This document shows, one piece after another, positions 51,124 through 59,192 of a stretch of DNA of 64,000 bases. The stretch is from Soonwooa buanensis (GTDB lineage: Bacteria; Bacteroidota; Bacteroidia; Flavobacteriales; Weeksellaceae). The position numbers and the translations under genes are program-made. The notes under the pieces were generated by a model. The model was not told the DNA's origin. It ran no database searches and saw only the letters and a list, made by a program, of their open reading frames with translations. The first letter of the stretch is position 1. Each line of letters starts with the position of its first letter. The DNA lies in assembly GCF_900167905.1 (NCBI RefSeq), contig NZ_FUYZ01000003.1:1-64000 (forward strand), given 5' to 3'.

Positions 51124-52392
51124 TTATTCTTTACTCTCCAAATTTTTTTCTAAAAATTCTCCTACAACAAAGTTGCTTCCACCAATAAAAACAATTTCCT
51201 CATCTGTAGCTTCTTGTTTTGCAGCAAGATAGCCGTCTTGTACATTGTCAAAAATTTTATAAAAAATTTTCGATTCTTCTAATAGATTTTTATAATCTTC
51301 TGGGTGTCGACCACGATGTATAGCCGGTTTTACAAAATAGTAAGTCGAGTTTTCTGGAAGAATTTTCATGACTTCATCTATTTTTTTGTCATTGACAAAG
51401 CCTAAAACAATGTGTTTTTTTTGTGGATAACTATTAAGTTGTGCAAAAACTTGCTCTAACCCCGCTTGGTTATGTCCTGTGTCGCAAATTGTCAACGGTT
51501 TTTCGGCGAAAATAAACCAACGTCCGATAAAACCAGTATTTTTATGAACATTAAGAAAGCCTTCACGGATATTTTCTTCAGTTATATTTAATCCAAGTTT
51601 TTTTAATTCTTCAACAATCGCAAATACTACCTTTTTATTTTTCGCTTGATAAATGCCTTGTAAGTCCGATGGATAGTCGATATTTAATTCTGTGGCATCG
51701 ATATACATTGCGCCAACTTCTAAAGCCTTATTTTTGATAATATCTTTGACGATTGGATTTTCATCACCAGAAATTATCGGAACATTAGCTTTAATAATAC
51801 CAGCCTTTTCGAATGCGATTTCTTCGATTGTATCACCCAAAACATTTTGATGATCTAACTGTACATTTGTAATAGCGCTCACCAAAGCTTTAATAATATT
51901 GGTAGCATCTAGTCGTCCGCCAAGACCAACTTCAATTATCGCATAATCGACATTTTGGCGTTTAAAAAACTCAAATGCCATAATGGTTGTAAATTCAAAA
52001 AAAGATGGCTGAATCTCGTCAGGAAGTTCTTGCAATTTCAGAATCATTTCATATACAAAATGCTTGTCACATTGTTTTCCGTCAACTTTGATGCGTTCTG
52101 TAAAATGGATTAAATGTGGTGAATTGTAAAGTCCGACTTTGTAACCAGATTCTTGAAGAATGGAAGCTAACATATTACTCGTAGAACCTTTGCCGTTGGT
52201 TCCGCCAATGTGGATGCATTTTAGGCTGTCTTGAGGATTTCCGAAATGCTGACAAAGTTTGATGATATTTTGTAAACCTGGTTTGTAGGCAGATTGTCCA
52301 TCACGTTGATAGTAGGGAACTTGCGCAAATAGCCAATCGATGGCGTCTTGATAATTTTGTTCTGTAAATTCTTTAGGAGATTTTAACGACAT
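51124..52392 (-). CDS. folC: Bifunctional folylpolyglutamate/dihydrofolate synthase
   Basis: The 422-residue enzyme adds glutamate to folates and, in many bacteria, makes dihydrofolate from dihydropteroate. Mur-ligase-fold motifs are GGTNGKGSTSNML (P-loop), SPHLIHFTERI, the EVGLGGRLDATN block, LDHQNVLGDTIEEIAFEKAGI, and the C-terminal ICDTGHNQAGLEQ. Length is normal. The upstream neighbour is the TonB-like/ExbB cluster, 74 bases away; no other folate genes are nearby. Confidence 0.95.
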   Translation of the reverse strand: MSLKSPKEFTEQNYQDAIDWLFAQVPYYQRDGQSAYKPGLQNIIKLCQHFGNPQDSLKCIHIGGTNGKGSTSNMLASILQESGYKVGLYNSPHLIHFTERIKVDGKQCDKHFVYEMILKLQELPDEIQPSFFEFTTIMAFEFFKRQNVDYAIIEVGLGGRLDATNIIKALVSAITNVQLDHQNVLGDTIEEIAFEKAGIIKANVPIISGDENPIVKDIIKNKALEVGAMYIDATELNIDYPSDLQGIYQAKNKKVVFAIVEELKKLGLNITEENIREGFLNVHKNTGFIGRWFIFAEKPLTICDTGHNQAGLEQVFAQLNSYPQKKHIVLGFVNDKKIDEVMKILPENSTYYFVKPAIHRGRHPEDYKNLLEESKIFYKIFDNVQDGYLAAKQEATDEEIVFIGGSNFVVGEFLEKNLESKE

Positions 52393-52466
52393 AATTTTTT
52401 AATTATGGTGTAAAAGTAATGCTGAGAATCTTTAGATTGATAAAGATTCAAAAGTTTAATAAAAAT

Positions 52467-53117
52467 TTAAAACTTAATGGTGTAAGTTCCAGTTGATGTT
52501 TCGTTGGTTTTTTTCTCCGCTTTCACGTATTTTTTCAACCAAATAACAGCGGCGGTAACCGCACATGGATCCGAAATTCCTTTGTTACGGCCAGCAGAAG
52601 TCACATTTCCGGCTTCGTCCACAGTAATGTACATGCTTAATTCGCCTTTAGCTTTGCAATTATTAGTAGGCAATTTTCCAGCTTTGCCCATTGTTCCAGG
52701 GATAAAAGCTGTTAATTTTCGTTCTGTACCGATTTTCGTTTTCTTAGGCTCTTTAGATTTTTTGTCTTCCTCTTTTTTAGCTTTTAAATCCTCTTTCTTT
52801 TGGTTAGCGATATTTTCGTCTTCCTTTGTTATAAGAGGTTCTTCTTTAGCATTAGGTTTTGTGACAACAGTATCGATAGGCTGTACCGCAACATCAGGGA
52901 CGTAAATTTCAGGTTTTGAAAGACTGTCTATTTCAGGTTCTTCAGCTATAGTTTCAGGCGCAACCACAAGACTATCGATAGCCGCATTGGGTATGCTAGC
53001 TTCGGGATGTGTGAATCTAGAATTTGCCCAAAACAAACTAATCACCAATAAGGCAAGGACAATGTAGATCCCAACAGGAGTTCCAGTTAAAGCTTTGGTT
53101 TTTCTGCGGAAAATCAT
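52467..53117 (-). CDS. TonB-like protein in the usual ExbD position
   Basis: A 216-residue protein with a short basic N-terminus, one membrane helix (about 16-34, GIYIVLALLVISLFW), a Pro/Glu/Lys-rich periplasmic linker (35-130) and a C-terminal domain. The domain begins IGTERKLTAFIPGTMG, closely matches the C-terminus of the 54744-53815 protein, and keeps paired Cys residues (NNCKAKG and DPC). The YP motif of classical TonB is absent, as is the Asp in the helix that would mark ExbD. It follows exbB by one base, so it may replace ExbD or act as a second TonB. Confidence 0.75.
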   Translation of the reverse strand: MIFRRKTKALTGTPVGIYIVLALLVISLFWANSRFTHPEASIPNAAIDSLVVAPETIAEEPEIDSLSKPEIYVPDVAVQPIDTVVTKPNAKEEPLITKEDENIANQKKEDLKAKKEEDKKSKEPKKTKIGTERKLTAFIPGTMGKAGKLPTNNCKAKGELSMYITVDEAGNVTSAGRNKGISDPCAVTAAVIWLKKYVKAEKKTNETSTGTYTIKF

Positions 53118-53118
53118 C

Positions 53119-53757
53119 TTATGCAGGCTTATTAATAACGTCTAAAAACTCGTTGGTATGGTATTGAATTTTCATCACCATATAATCGATTTTAGCTACT
53201 AAATAATTATTAAAAATGTAGGCTAAAAAACCAACAATTAATCCAACCAAAGCTGGAGATAAGGCTTTATAGAAAGCTGCTGACATTACTTGTTGAGAAT
53301 CAATTGAGGTATGACTCATCCCAGAAAAAATAGAAGCAAATGCAATGACACTTCCAATGCTTCCCAAAATAGGCGCAATACCAGAAAAACTTGCTAAATA
53401 ATTAACGTATTTTTCAGCATAATGAACTTCAACCTGTGCTTGAGTTTCCATTGCGTTAGAAATTTCGCTGATCGGTCGACCAACACGCGAAAGTCCTTTT
53501 TCTATACAACGTGCTTCGGGAGAATCATCTCTTCTACAAAAATCAATAGCCGCATCAACACGCGCTTCGCTGAGCATGTCATTAATATTTTTAATCAAAT
53601 AAGGATCAACTTTATTTTCTTTATTAAGTTTTAAAACACGAACTACAAAGAAGTAACATACCGCCAATCCGATAAGAAATAAAATGATAACGATAAGTGT
53701 CTCAATAAGTCCACCACCAAAAAGAAATTCTAATACAGAAATATGTTTGTCTGCCAT
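53119..53757 (-). CDS. exbB: ExbB/TolQ/MotA-type proton channel protein
   Basis: The 212-residue protein has three hydrophobic segments (about 15-35, 115-140 and 155-178) and the ExbB signatures SGIAPILGSIGSVIAFASIFSGM and FYKALSPALVGLIVGFLAYIFNNYLVAKID. ExbB forms the pentameric channel that harvests the proton gradient for TonB. Its length is at the short end of the family. It is flanked on both sides by TonB-like genes on the same strand, with no ExbD in the window. Confidence 0.93.
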   Translation of the reverse strand: MADKHISVLEFLFGGGLIETLIVIILFLIGLAVCYFFVVRVLKLNKENKVDPYLIKNINDMLSEARVDAAIDFCRRDDSPEARCIEKGLSRVGRPISEISNAMETQAQVEVHYAEKYVNYLASFSGIAPILGSIGSVIAFASIFSGMSHTSIDSQQVMSAAFYKALSPALVGLIVGFLAYIFNNYLVAKIDYMVMKIQYHTNEFLDVINKPA

Positions 53758-53814
53758 TTGATTTTAAAAATTTTATGACGTTAAAGTTAGGTTATTATTA
53801 GGTTTTAAAGAAAT

Positions 53815-54744
53815 TTAAAACACGATTTTATAGGTTCCTTTTGATGAAACAGAAGATTTTTCCGCTTTCACATATTGCTTCACCCATTTAATAGAAGTCG
53901 ACACAACACAAGGATCCGAAACGCCGCCAGCACGCGATGCAGAAATAACATTTCCTGCTTTGTCAACTGTGTAGGCAATACTTATGCTACCAGATCCAGA
54001 ACAATCATGTTTTGGCTGTGCGCCACCACGTCCCATAGTTCCGGGGATAAAGCCAACCAATTTTCTATCGACGCCAATTTTGCTGTCGCCATCTCCTGCG
54101 CCTCCAAGCGGATCTCCAGCATTTCCGCTACCAGAGCCAGTACCTTGGCTTGATCCTTTTGTACCACGCCCTGCAAGTAAGTTTCCAATTGCGGCGTTAC
54201 CTCGGCCATCGCCAGTTCCGCCTTCTTTCTTTATCGGACCTTTTATTTTTGTTGAGGCATCAGATTTAGCAACCGTTGTAGACGTCGTATTGGTTTTCGC
54301 TTTTTTATCAGCTTTAGAAGCTTTTGGTGTAACAACAACCGCTTTTTCTCGTGTTGGGACAGGGACTGTGTTTTCAGGAATTGGTTTGTCAGCCTTTTCG
54401 ATGCTTGGTTTTTCGACTTCTGCAATCTCTTCCTGATGTTTTTCAGTAAGTGGAGCAGGGCTAGATTCTGATTTTTTCGGTTCTTCGATGCCTTTTCCGT
54501 TGGTGTTGTCTCCGAAGTTTATGAGCATATTGGTAACATCCATTTGTACCATGTCTTCATGCTCATTTTTTTTGTCATTGGGCGCTTTTACTCCTGAAAA
54601 GAACAATAAAAACAATAATAAAAATACGGAAACTCCTATTAATAAAGCCTTCGTAAGTGTATGGTCATAATGTTTACGAAAAGCATAAGCGCCGTAAGCT
54701 TTATGTCGGTCTTCAAATACTATGTCGTCTAGATCTTGATACAT
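53815..54744 (-). CDS. TonB-family energy transducer
   Basis: A 309-residue protein with a cytoplasmic N-terminus typical of Bacteroidota TonB (EDRHKAYGAYAFRKHYD), one membrane helix (about 33-50), a Pro/Lys/Ser and Gly-rich linker (up to about 220) and a C-terminal domain starting IGVDRKLVGFIPGTMGRGG. The domain carries Cys in HDCSGSG and SDPC, ends KGTYKIVF, and is paralogous to that of the 216-residue neighbour. TonB spans the periplasm to drive outer-membrane receptors such as those at 3929-6532 and 45313-48021. The linker is unusually Gly-rich and GC-richer than its surroundings. Confidence 0.85.
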   Translation of the reverse strand: MYQDLDDIVFEDRHKAYGAYAFRKHYDHTLTKALLIGVSVFLLLFLLFFSGVKAPNDKKNEHEDMVQMDVTNMLINFGDNTNGKGIEEPKKSESSPAPLTEKHQEEIAEVEKPSIEKADKPIPENTVPVPTREKAVVVTPKASKADKKAKTNTTSTTVAKSDASTKIKGPIKKEGGTGDGRGNAAIGNLLAGRGTKGSSQGTGSGSGNAGDPLGGAGDGDSKIGVDRKLVGFIPGTMGRGGAQPKHDCSGSGSISIAYTVDKAGNVISASRAGGVSDPCVVSTSIKWVKQYVKAEKSSVSSKGTYKIVF

Positions 54745-54840
54745 TTACTTTTGGTTTTATTACAGAAAAGCCTATCTGTCGTTATAAATTGTTACTATAA
54801 CGAGTTAGATAGGTTTTATATTATTAGGTTAAATTATCGA

Positions 54841-55299
54841 CTAGTCATCAACTTCGATGTCATCTTGTTTGAAATGACATTTTAGCTTAAATGGAATCGT
54901 CTCGTCGCTACCTGTGTAGAAGTCATCTATCTCACCTTCCCAAAAAAGTTGTAATTCACCATTTTCGTTAAGGTCAAAGCTTAATTCATTTTCATAAAGA
55001 TAAGCATCTTCGTCGTCGAACAGATCAACTTCCGTATAGACTACATCGTCATTGTCATCGATTTTAAAACTTTGATTTTGAAGATTTTCGGAGTTAATAG
55101 GAAAGTCGGAAACTTTGAACGACAATTGTGGAAAATTGTACTGAAGCGAATCGTCATCTACATGATCTAGAGAGTCATCCGTAATTATTTCAACTTCCAA
55201 AGTGTTTAACGAATTGTTGTAGACTGCTTTGCAATACGTGTTCTGGATGTGATATTTTAAAGTTTCATCCGGATGATAAATTTTTAATAGCCCTTTCAT
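54841..55299 (-). CDS. Acidic cytoplasmic protein, unknown
   Basis: A 152-residue protein without signal or membrane segment and with a striking excess of Asp and Glu, ending DDIEVDD. It looks like one all-beta domain (alternating aromatic and acidic residues, for example LSFDLNENGELQLFWEGEIDDFY). I recognise no family. It lies 96 bases upstream of the TonB-like gene on the same strand, but the gap and its composition give no evidence for a shared role. Confidence 0.65.
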   Translation of the reverse strand: MKGLLKIYHPDETLKYHIQNTYCKAVYNNSLNTLEVEIITDDSLDHVDDDSLQYNFPQLSFKVSDFPINSENLQNQSFKIDDNDDVVYTEVDLFDDEDAYLYENELSFDLNENGELQLFWEGEIDDFYTGSDETIPFKLKCHFKQDDIEVDD

Positions 55300-55468
55300 T
55301 GTAAGGTTTACTAATGTTGTTTGTTTTTAAATTGATTATTGTATTGGAACAAAGATAAAAAATTGATTTAATTGGGAAAATTTTTGTTTTAAAATTTTAC
55401 ATCAATTATTATAATTGAAAAGTTATGAGATTTCGTTAATTTTGTTAGCTATAAGTCCAATTTGTAAT

Positions 55469-57280
55469 ATGAAGAAGATACTAATTAATATAAGCCTTGG
55501 TGTTTTGATACTTGTTGCTGCGAGCTCTTGCAAAAAGAATGATTCGCCTGTGCAGAAAGTTCAAGATCAACCTAACAAAGGTTCTAACCTAAACGACATC
55601 GCTGATAAATATTATGAGGAATATCTCAAGATGTATCCTTTGGAGTCCACAGCGCAAGGTGATAGTTTGTACAATGATCAATTGCCGATTAATATTGCAC
55701 CAGAATTTATTTCTAAAGAAATTTCGTTTTATAACGATGTACAAAAACAGCTCAAGCAAGTCGATTATGATGGGCTTTCGGATGAAGATAAAGTGGTGTA
55801 CGATGTTCTAGATGCGACACTTAAAGATAAGGTGGAACGCTATGTTTATCATCCAGAATATATACCGTTCACGCAATTTTCTGGTTTGCCATTGGAGTTT
55901 CCGTTGTTCGGAAGTGGGAAAGGAGGTCAACCTTTCAAAACCGAATTGGATTATGAAAATTGGCTAAAGCGTATGGATCAATTTCCGCTTTGGATGGATG
56001 CAGCGATTACAAATTTCAGAACAGGGATGTCAAAAGGCGTTGTTCTTCCAAAATCTTTGGTTGTTAAAATGATTGACCAAATGGCGGCTGAGGAGATTAA
56101 TACTTTGGATTTTAATAAAAATATTTTCTTTGGTCCGATCAAAAATTTACCACAGAACTTTAAACCTGTTTCTGCTAATAAATACGCTAAACTTTATCAA
56201 GAAGCTATTAAAAGTAAAATTGTCCCTGCATACATAAAAATGCATACGTTTTTAAAAGATGAATATCTTCCGAAAGCTAGATTGACAGACGGTTACAATG
56301 CGCTTCCTTCCGGCGATAATATTTATAAATACTATGTTAAAAGTTGGACAACGACCGATAAAACACCAGAAGATATCCATGCTTTAGGTCTTAAAGAAGT
56401 GGAGCGAATCCGTAAAGAAATGGATGTTGTTAAAAATAAAGTCGGTTTCAAAGGAAGTTTGGAAGAGTTTTTAACGTTTGTAAAACAAGATCCGAAGGCA
56501 ATGCCTTATAAAACGTCAAAAGAAATTTTGGATGGTTTTCAATCAATTTTGGATAAAATCACGCCAAAGCTTCAGACGATGTTTAATGTAACACCAAAAA
56601 CACCTTTTGAGATTCGTCAAACCGAAAAGTTCCGTGAAGCGAGTGCTAGTGCAGAATATATCCAAGGCACACCAGATGGCAAACGTCCAGGGATTTTTTA
56701 TATTCCGATTCCTGATCCCAAAAAGTTTAATGTAACCTCTGGAATGGAATCTTTATTCTTGCATGAAGCGATTCCAGGACATCATTATCAAGTTTCGTTA
56801 CAGCAAGAAAACACTAAGTTGCCGAAATTCATGCGATTTGGATGGTTAGGCGCTTATGGTGAAGGTTGGGCGTTGTACTGCGAATCTTTAGGTCCTGAAT
56901 TTGGACTTTATACAGATCCTTACCAAAAAATGGGTTCTTTAAGTGACGAAATGTTACGTGCCGTACGTTTGGTGATCGATACAGGTTTGCATACAGGTCA
57001 AATGAATCGTGAGGAAGCGATTAAATATTTCTTGAGTAACGTTGCTTATGATGAAGCTGGTGCAACTGCAGAAGTGGAGCGTTACATGGCGATGCCAGGT
57101 CAAGCTTTAAGCTATAAAATTGGTGCATTAAAAATCCGTGAACTTCGTGACAAATACCAAAAACAATTGGGCAAGAAGTTTAACATTGCGGCTTTCCATG
57201 ATGAAGTGCTTAGCCAAGGTTGTTTGCCGTTAGATGTCTTAGATCGAAAAATGAATCTTTGGTCTAAAAAACAAAAATAA
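55469..57280 (+). CDS. DUF885 family metallopeptidase lipoprotein
   Basis: The 603-residue lipoprotein starting at 55469 has a lipobox (ASSC) and the DUF885 fold. The zinc motif is HEAIPGHHYQ (HExxxGHH) in the second half, with the distal ligand region GEGWALYCESLG some 30 residues later. These M32-like/DUF885 enzymes act as carboxy- or oligopeptidases in the periplasm. The open frame extends 18 codons upstream from a TTG, but the ATG starts the lipoprotein signal. Together with the S46 and M16 enzymes it adds to peptide processing. Confidence 0.92.
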   Translation: MKKILINISLGVLILVAASSCKKNDSPVQKVQDQPNKGSNLNDIADKYYEEYLKMYPLESTAQGDSLYNDQLPINIAPEFISKEISFYNDVQKQLKQVDYDGLSDEDKVVYDVLDATLKDKVERYVYHPEYIPFTQFSGLPLEFPLFGSGKGGQPFKTELDYENWLKRMDQFPLWMDAAITNFRTGMSKGVVLPKSLVVKMIDQMAAEEINTLDFNKNIFFGPIKNLPQNFKPVSANKYAKLYQEAIKSKIVPAYIKMHTFLKDEYLPKARLTDGYNALPSGDNIYKYYVKSWTTTDKTPEDIHALGLKEVERIRKEMDVVKNKVGFKGSLEEFLTFVKQDPKAMPYKTSKEILDGFQSILDKITPKLQTMFNVTPKTPFEIRQTEKFREASASAEYIQGTPDGKRPGIFYIPIPDPKKFNVTSGMESLFLHEAIPGHHYQVSLQQENTKLPKFMRFGWLGAYGEGWALYCESLGPEFGLYTDPYQKMGSLSDEMLRAVRLVIDTGLHTGQMNREEAIKYFLSNVAYDEAGATAEVERYMAMPGQALSYKIGALKIRELRDKYQKQLGKKFNIAAFHDEVLSQGCLPLDVLDRKMNLWSKKQK

Positions 57281-57297
57281 ATAATTGATGTTATAAT

Positions 57298-57332
57298 CCA
57301 GCGGCGCCGAATCTCCGATTCGGCGCCGCTGG
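57298..57332. terminator. GC-rich perfect palindrome between DUF885 and nth genes
   Basis: A 16-bp perfect stem (CCAGCGGCGCCGAATC and its complement) with a TCC loop lies between the converging stops at 57280 and 57337. Its GC content is far above the surroundings. T runs are weak, so it is either a strong bidirectional terminator or an inserted palindromic repeat. Confidence 0.75.
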
Positions 57333-57336
57333 TATT

Positions 57337-57957
57337 TTACTTCTCAAAAAGCATTTTCGTGATAAAATCTTTTTCCCCTTTTCCTCGTGCTGGTGAGTAT
57401 TCTCGACCATAGAAAATGATCTGAAGATGTAGCTTGTTCCAAGTATTTTCTGGCCAAAGTTTTTTGGCGTCGTTTTCGGTTTGGACAACATTTTTACCTT
57501 CCGTCAATTTCCATTGTTTCATAAGGCGATGGATGTGCGTGTCTACAGGAAAAGCTGGAACTCCAAAAGCTTGACTCATAACAACCGACGCTGTTTTATG
57601 TCCCACGCCTGGCAAAGCTTCCAATTCTTCAAAAGTCTGCGGAACTTCGCCGTTGTGGCGTTCTAACAAAAGCTCAGACATTTTTTTTAAATTTTTTGCT
57701 TTGGTATTGCTAAGGCCAATTTCTTTGATGAGTTCTTTTATTTCCCATTCTTCCAATTTTGCCATGCGCTGCGGCGTTCCAGCAACTTCGAATAAGGCTG
57801 GCGAAATTTCGTTAACCTTTTTGTCGGTCGTTTGTGCAGACAATGCCACAGCTACTAAAAGTGTGAATGGATCGGTGTGGTGCAACGGGATTGGTTGCAC
57901 AGGGTATAATTTTTCCAATTCGTCCAAGACGATTTGGGCTCTTTGTTTTTTTGTCAT
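57337..57957 (-). CDS. nth: Endonuclease III without iron-sulfur cluster
   Basis: The 206-residue DNA glycosylase/AP lyase starting at 57957 (MTKKQRAQIVLDELEKLYP) removes oxidised pyrimidines. The helix-hairpin-helix LPGVGHKTASVV contains the catalytic Lys and the segment VDTHIHRL the catalytic Asp. The usual C-terminal CysX6CysX2CysX5Cys ligands are missing: the chain ends FYGREYSPARGKGEKDFITKMLFEK, with Ser where the first Cys normally lies. The frame extends 23 codons upstream but without family similarity. Its start is 28 bases from the divergent bcp. Confidence 0.92.
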   Translation of the reverse strand: MTKKQRAQIVLDELEKLYPVQPIPLHHTDPFTLLVAVALSAQTTDKKVNEISPALFEVAGTPQRMAKLEEWEIKELIKEIGLSNTKAKNLKKMSELLLERHNGEVPQTFEELEALPGVGHKTASVVMSQAFGVPAFPVDTHIHRLMKQWKLTEGKNVVQTENDAKKLWPENTWNKLHLQIIFYGREYSPARGKGEKDFITKMLFEK

Positions 57958-57985
57958 ATTGGACGTAAATTTACACAAAAAAGAA

Positions 57986-58435
57986 ATGTTGAATGTAGGT
58001 GATGCGCTTCCAGAATTCGAAGCCAAAAATCAAAACGGAAAAATAATTAAGTCTTCCGATTTTAAAGGTAAAAAATTAGTTGTTTTCTTTTATCCAAAGG
58101 CAAGTACGCCTGGTTGTACGGCAGAAGCATGCAATCTTCGCGACAATTATTCGGTGCTAAAAAAGCAAGGTTATCAATTACTAGGCGTTAGCGCAGATTC
58201 CGAAAAGCGTCAATTAAATTTCGCCACTAAAAACGAATTGCCCTTCGATTTGTTAGCTGACGAAAGCCACGATATTATCGAGAAATTTGGTGTTTGGCAG
58301 CTTAAGAAATTTATGGGACGAGAATTTATGGGCATTGTCAGAACGACTTTTGTGTTTGACGAAAATTCCATTTGTACCGAAGTTATCGAAAAAGTAAAAA
58401 CCAAAGACCACGCGGCGCAGATTTTAGAATCTTAA
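57986..58435 (+). CDS. bcp: Thiol peroxidase BCP (peroxiredoxin)
   Basis: A 149-residue thioredoxin-fold peroxidase that reduces peroxides. The peroxidatic and resolving Cys lie in PKASTPGCTAEACNL, five residues apart as in atypical 2-Cys BCP enzymes. GVSADSEKRQ and ESHDIIEKFGVW are further family blocks. Divergent from nth (28-base gap), so oxidative DNA repair and peroxide defence share a promoter region. The frame continues open far upstream but overlaps nth and lacks similarity there. Confidence 0.95.
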   Translation: MLNVGDALPEFEAKNQNGKIIKSSDFKGKKLVVFFYPKASTPGCTAEACNLRDNYSVLKKQGYQLLGVSADSEKRQLNFATKNELPFDLLADESHDIIEKFGVWQLKKFMGREFMGIVRTTFVFDENSICTEVIEKVKTKDHAAQILES

Positions 58436-58440
58436 AATTT

Positions 58441-58616
58441 GGGCGTGCCCCTTTGTTTTCCCTTGGCTAAAACCTCATAGGTTTTCAAAAAACCTATGAG
58501 GTTTCCCAGCCGCCAAAACAAGCGGGTCGGTCTACGCGCAGTCGCTTTTGTTGTGGTGGCTTCGACTCCGCTCAGCCACCACAACAAAGAGCTCCAACAA
58601 TGCGCTTCGCCCTCAC
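58441..58616. repeat. Intergenic inverted-repeat element, copy B with nested palindrome
   Basis: 58513-58616 is about 95% identical to the reverse complement of 29284-29387. It contains an 11-bp or longer stem (TTGTGGTGGCT/AGCCACCACAA around TCGACTCCGCTC). The left part starts GGGCGTGCCCCTTTGTTTTC like copy A's outer end, and is interrupted by a hairpin, ACCTCATAGGTTTT/AAAACCTATGAGGT at 58469-58503, that copy A lacks. It fills the gap between converging bcp and GNAT genes; no ORF is credible. Confidence 0.85.
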
Positions 58617-58671
58617 GCAGATTCGGCGTTCTAAGAAAATTTTGAAACAGTAGAATTTGTTTTAATAAAAA

Positions 58672-59190
58672 CTACAAATCCATTTCGTAATACATTAATT
58701 CGTCATCGTCATCAGCAAAAGGTTTTACCATTTTTTGATAACTCAAACCAAGTTTTTCGATAAGTTTTTGAGATGCAATATTAGTAGGAAGTGTAATTGC
58801 TGACACTTTTTTTAATTCAAATTCCGATTTTGCAACTTCTAAGATTTTCTTTGAAGATTCATAGCCATAACCTTTACCGTCAAAGCCGTCAAGAAAAGCA
58901 AATCCAATATCAACGACTTCTAGAGTTTCTCTTTTAAAAAGTCCACTCGAACCAATTTTGTTTCCGTTTTCTTTTAAAATTAAAGTATAACTTCCAAAAC
59001 CATTTTTTTCAAAATTCGGAATATGTCGATCGATGATGTATTGTTTAGCATCCTCTTTTGTTTTGATGTTTCGGTCGCCAATATATTCAATCCATTTTGG
59101 CGAGTTCATCAATTCAAAAATAAAATCTACATCTTCTAAATCTGTTGGTTTTAGAATAAGTCTTTCGGTTTCAAAACTTTTGTAACTCAT
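58672..59190 (-). CDS. GNAT-family N-acetyltransferase
   Basis: The 172-residue protein has the RimJ/RimL-like layout: FETERLILKPTDLEDVDFIFELMNSPKWIEYIGDR at the N-terminus, the central GSSGLFKRETLEVVDIGFAFL, and the acetyl-CoA pyrophosphate loop GKGYGYES. LPTNIASQKLIEKLGL is the last conserved block. Substrate unknown; such enzymes acetylate ribosomal protein N-termini or small amines. It is separated by 2 bases from the exchanger gene upstream on the same strand. Confidence 0.93.
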   Translation of the reverse strand: MSYKSFETERLILKPTDLEDVDFIFELMNSPKWIEYIGDRNIKTKEDAKQYIIDRHIPNFEKNGFGSYTLILKENGNKIGSSGLFKRETLEVVDIGFAFLDGFDGKGYGYESSKKILEVAKSEFELKKVSAITLPTNIASQKLIEKLGLSYQKMVKPFADDDDELMYYEMDL

Positions 59191-59192
59191 CT

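Noticed and set aside
53982-54436. Several long ORFs opposite and within the TonB gene
   Set aside because: They arise from the Gly/Ser/Lys-rich linker, which is GC-richer and stop-poor in other frames; the TonB frame has clear domains.
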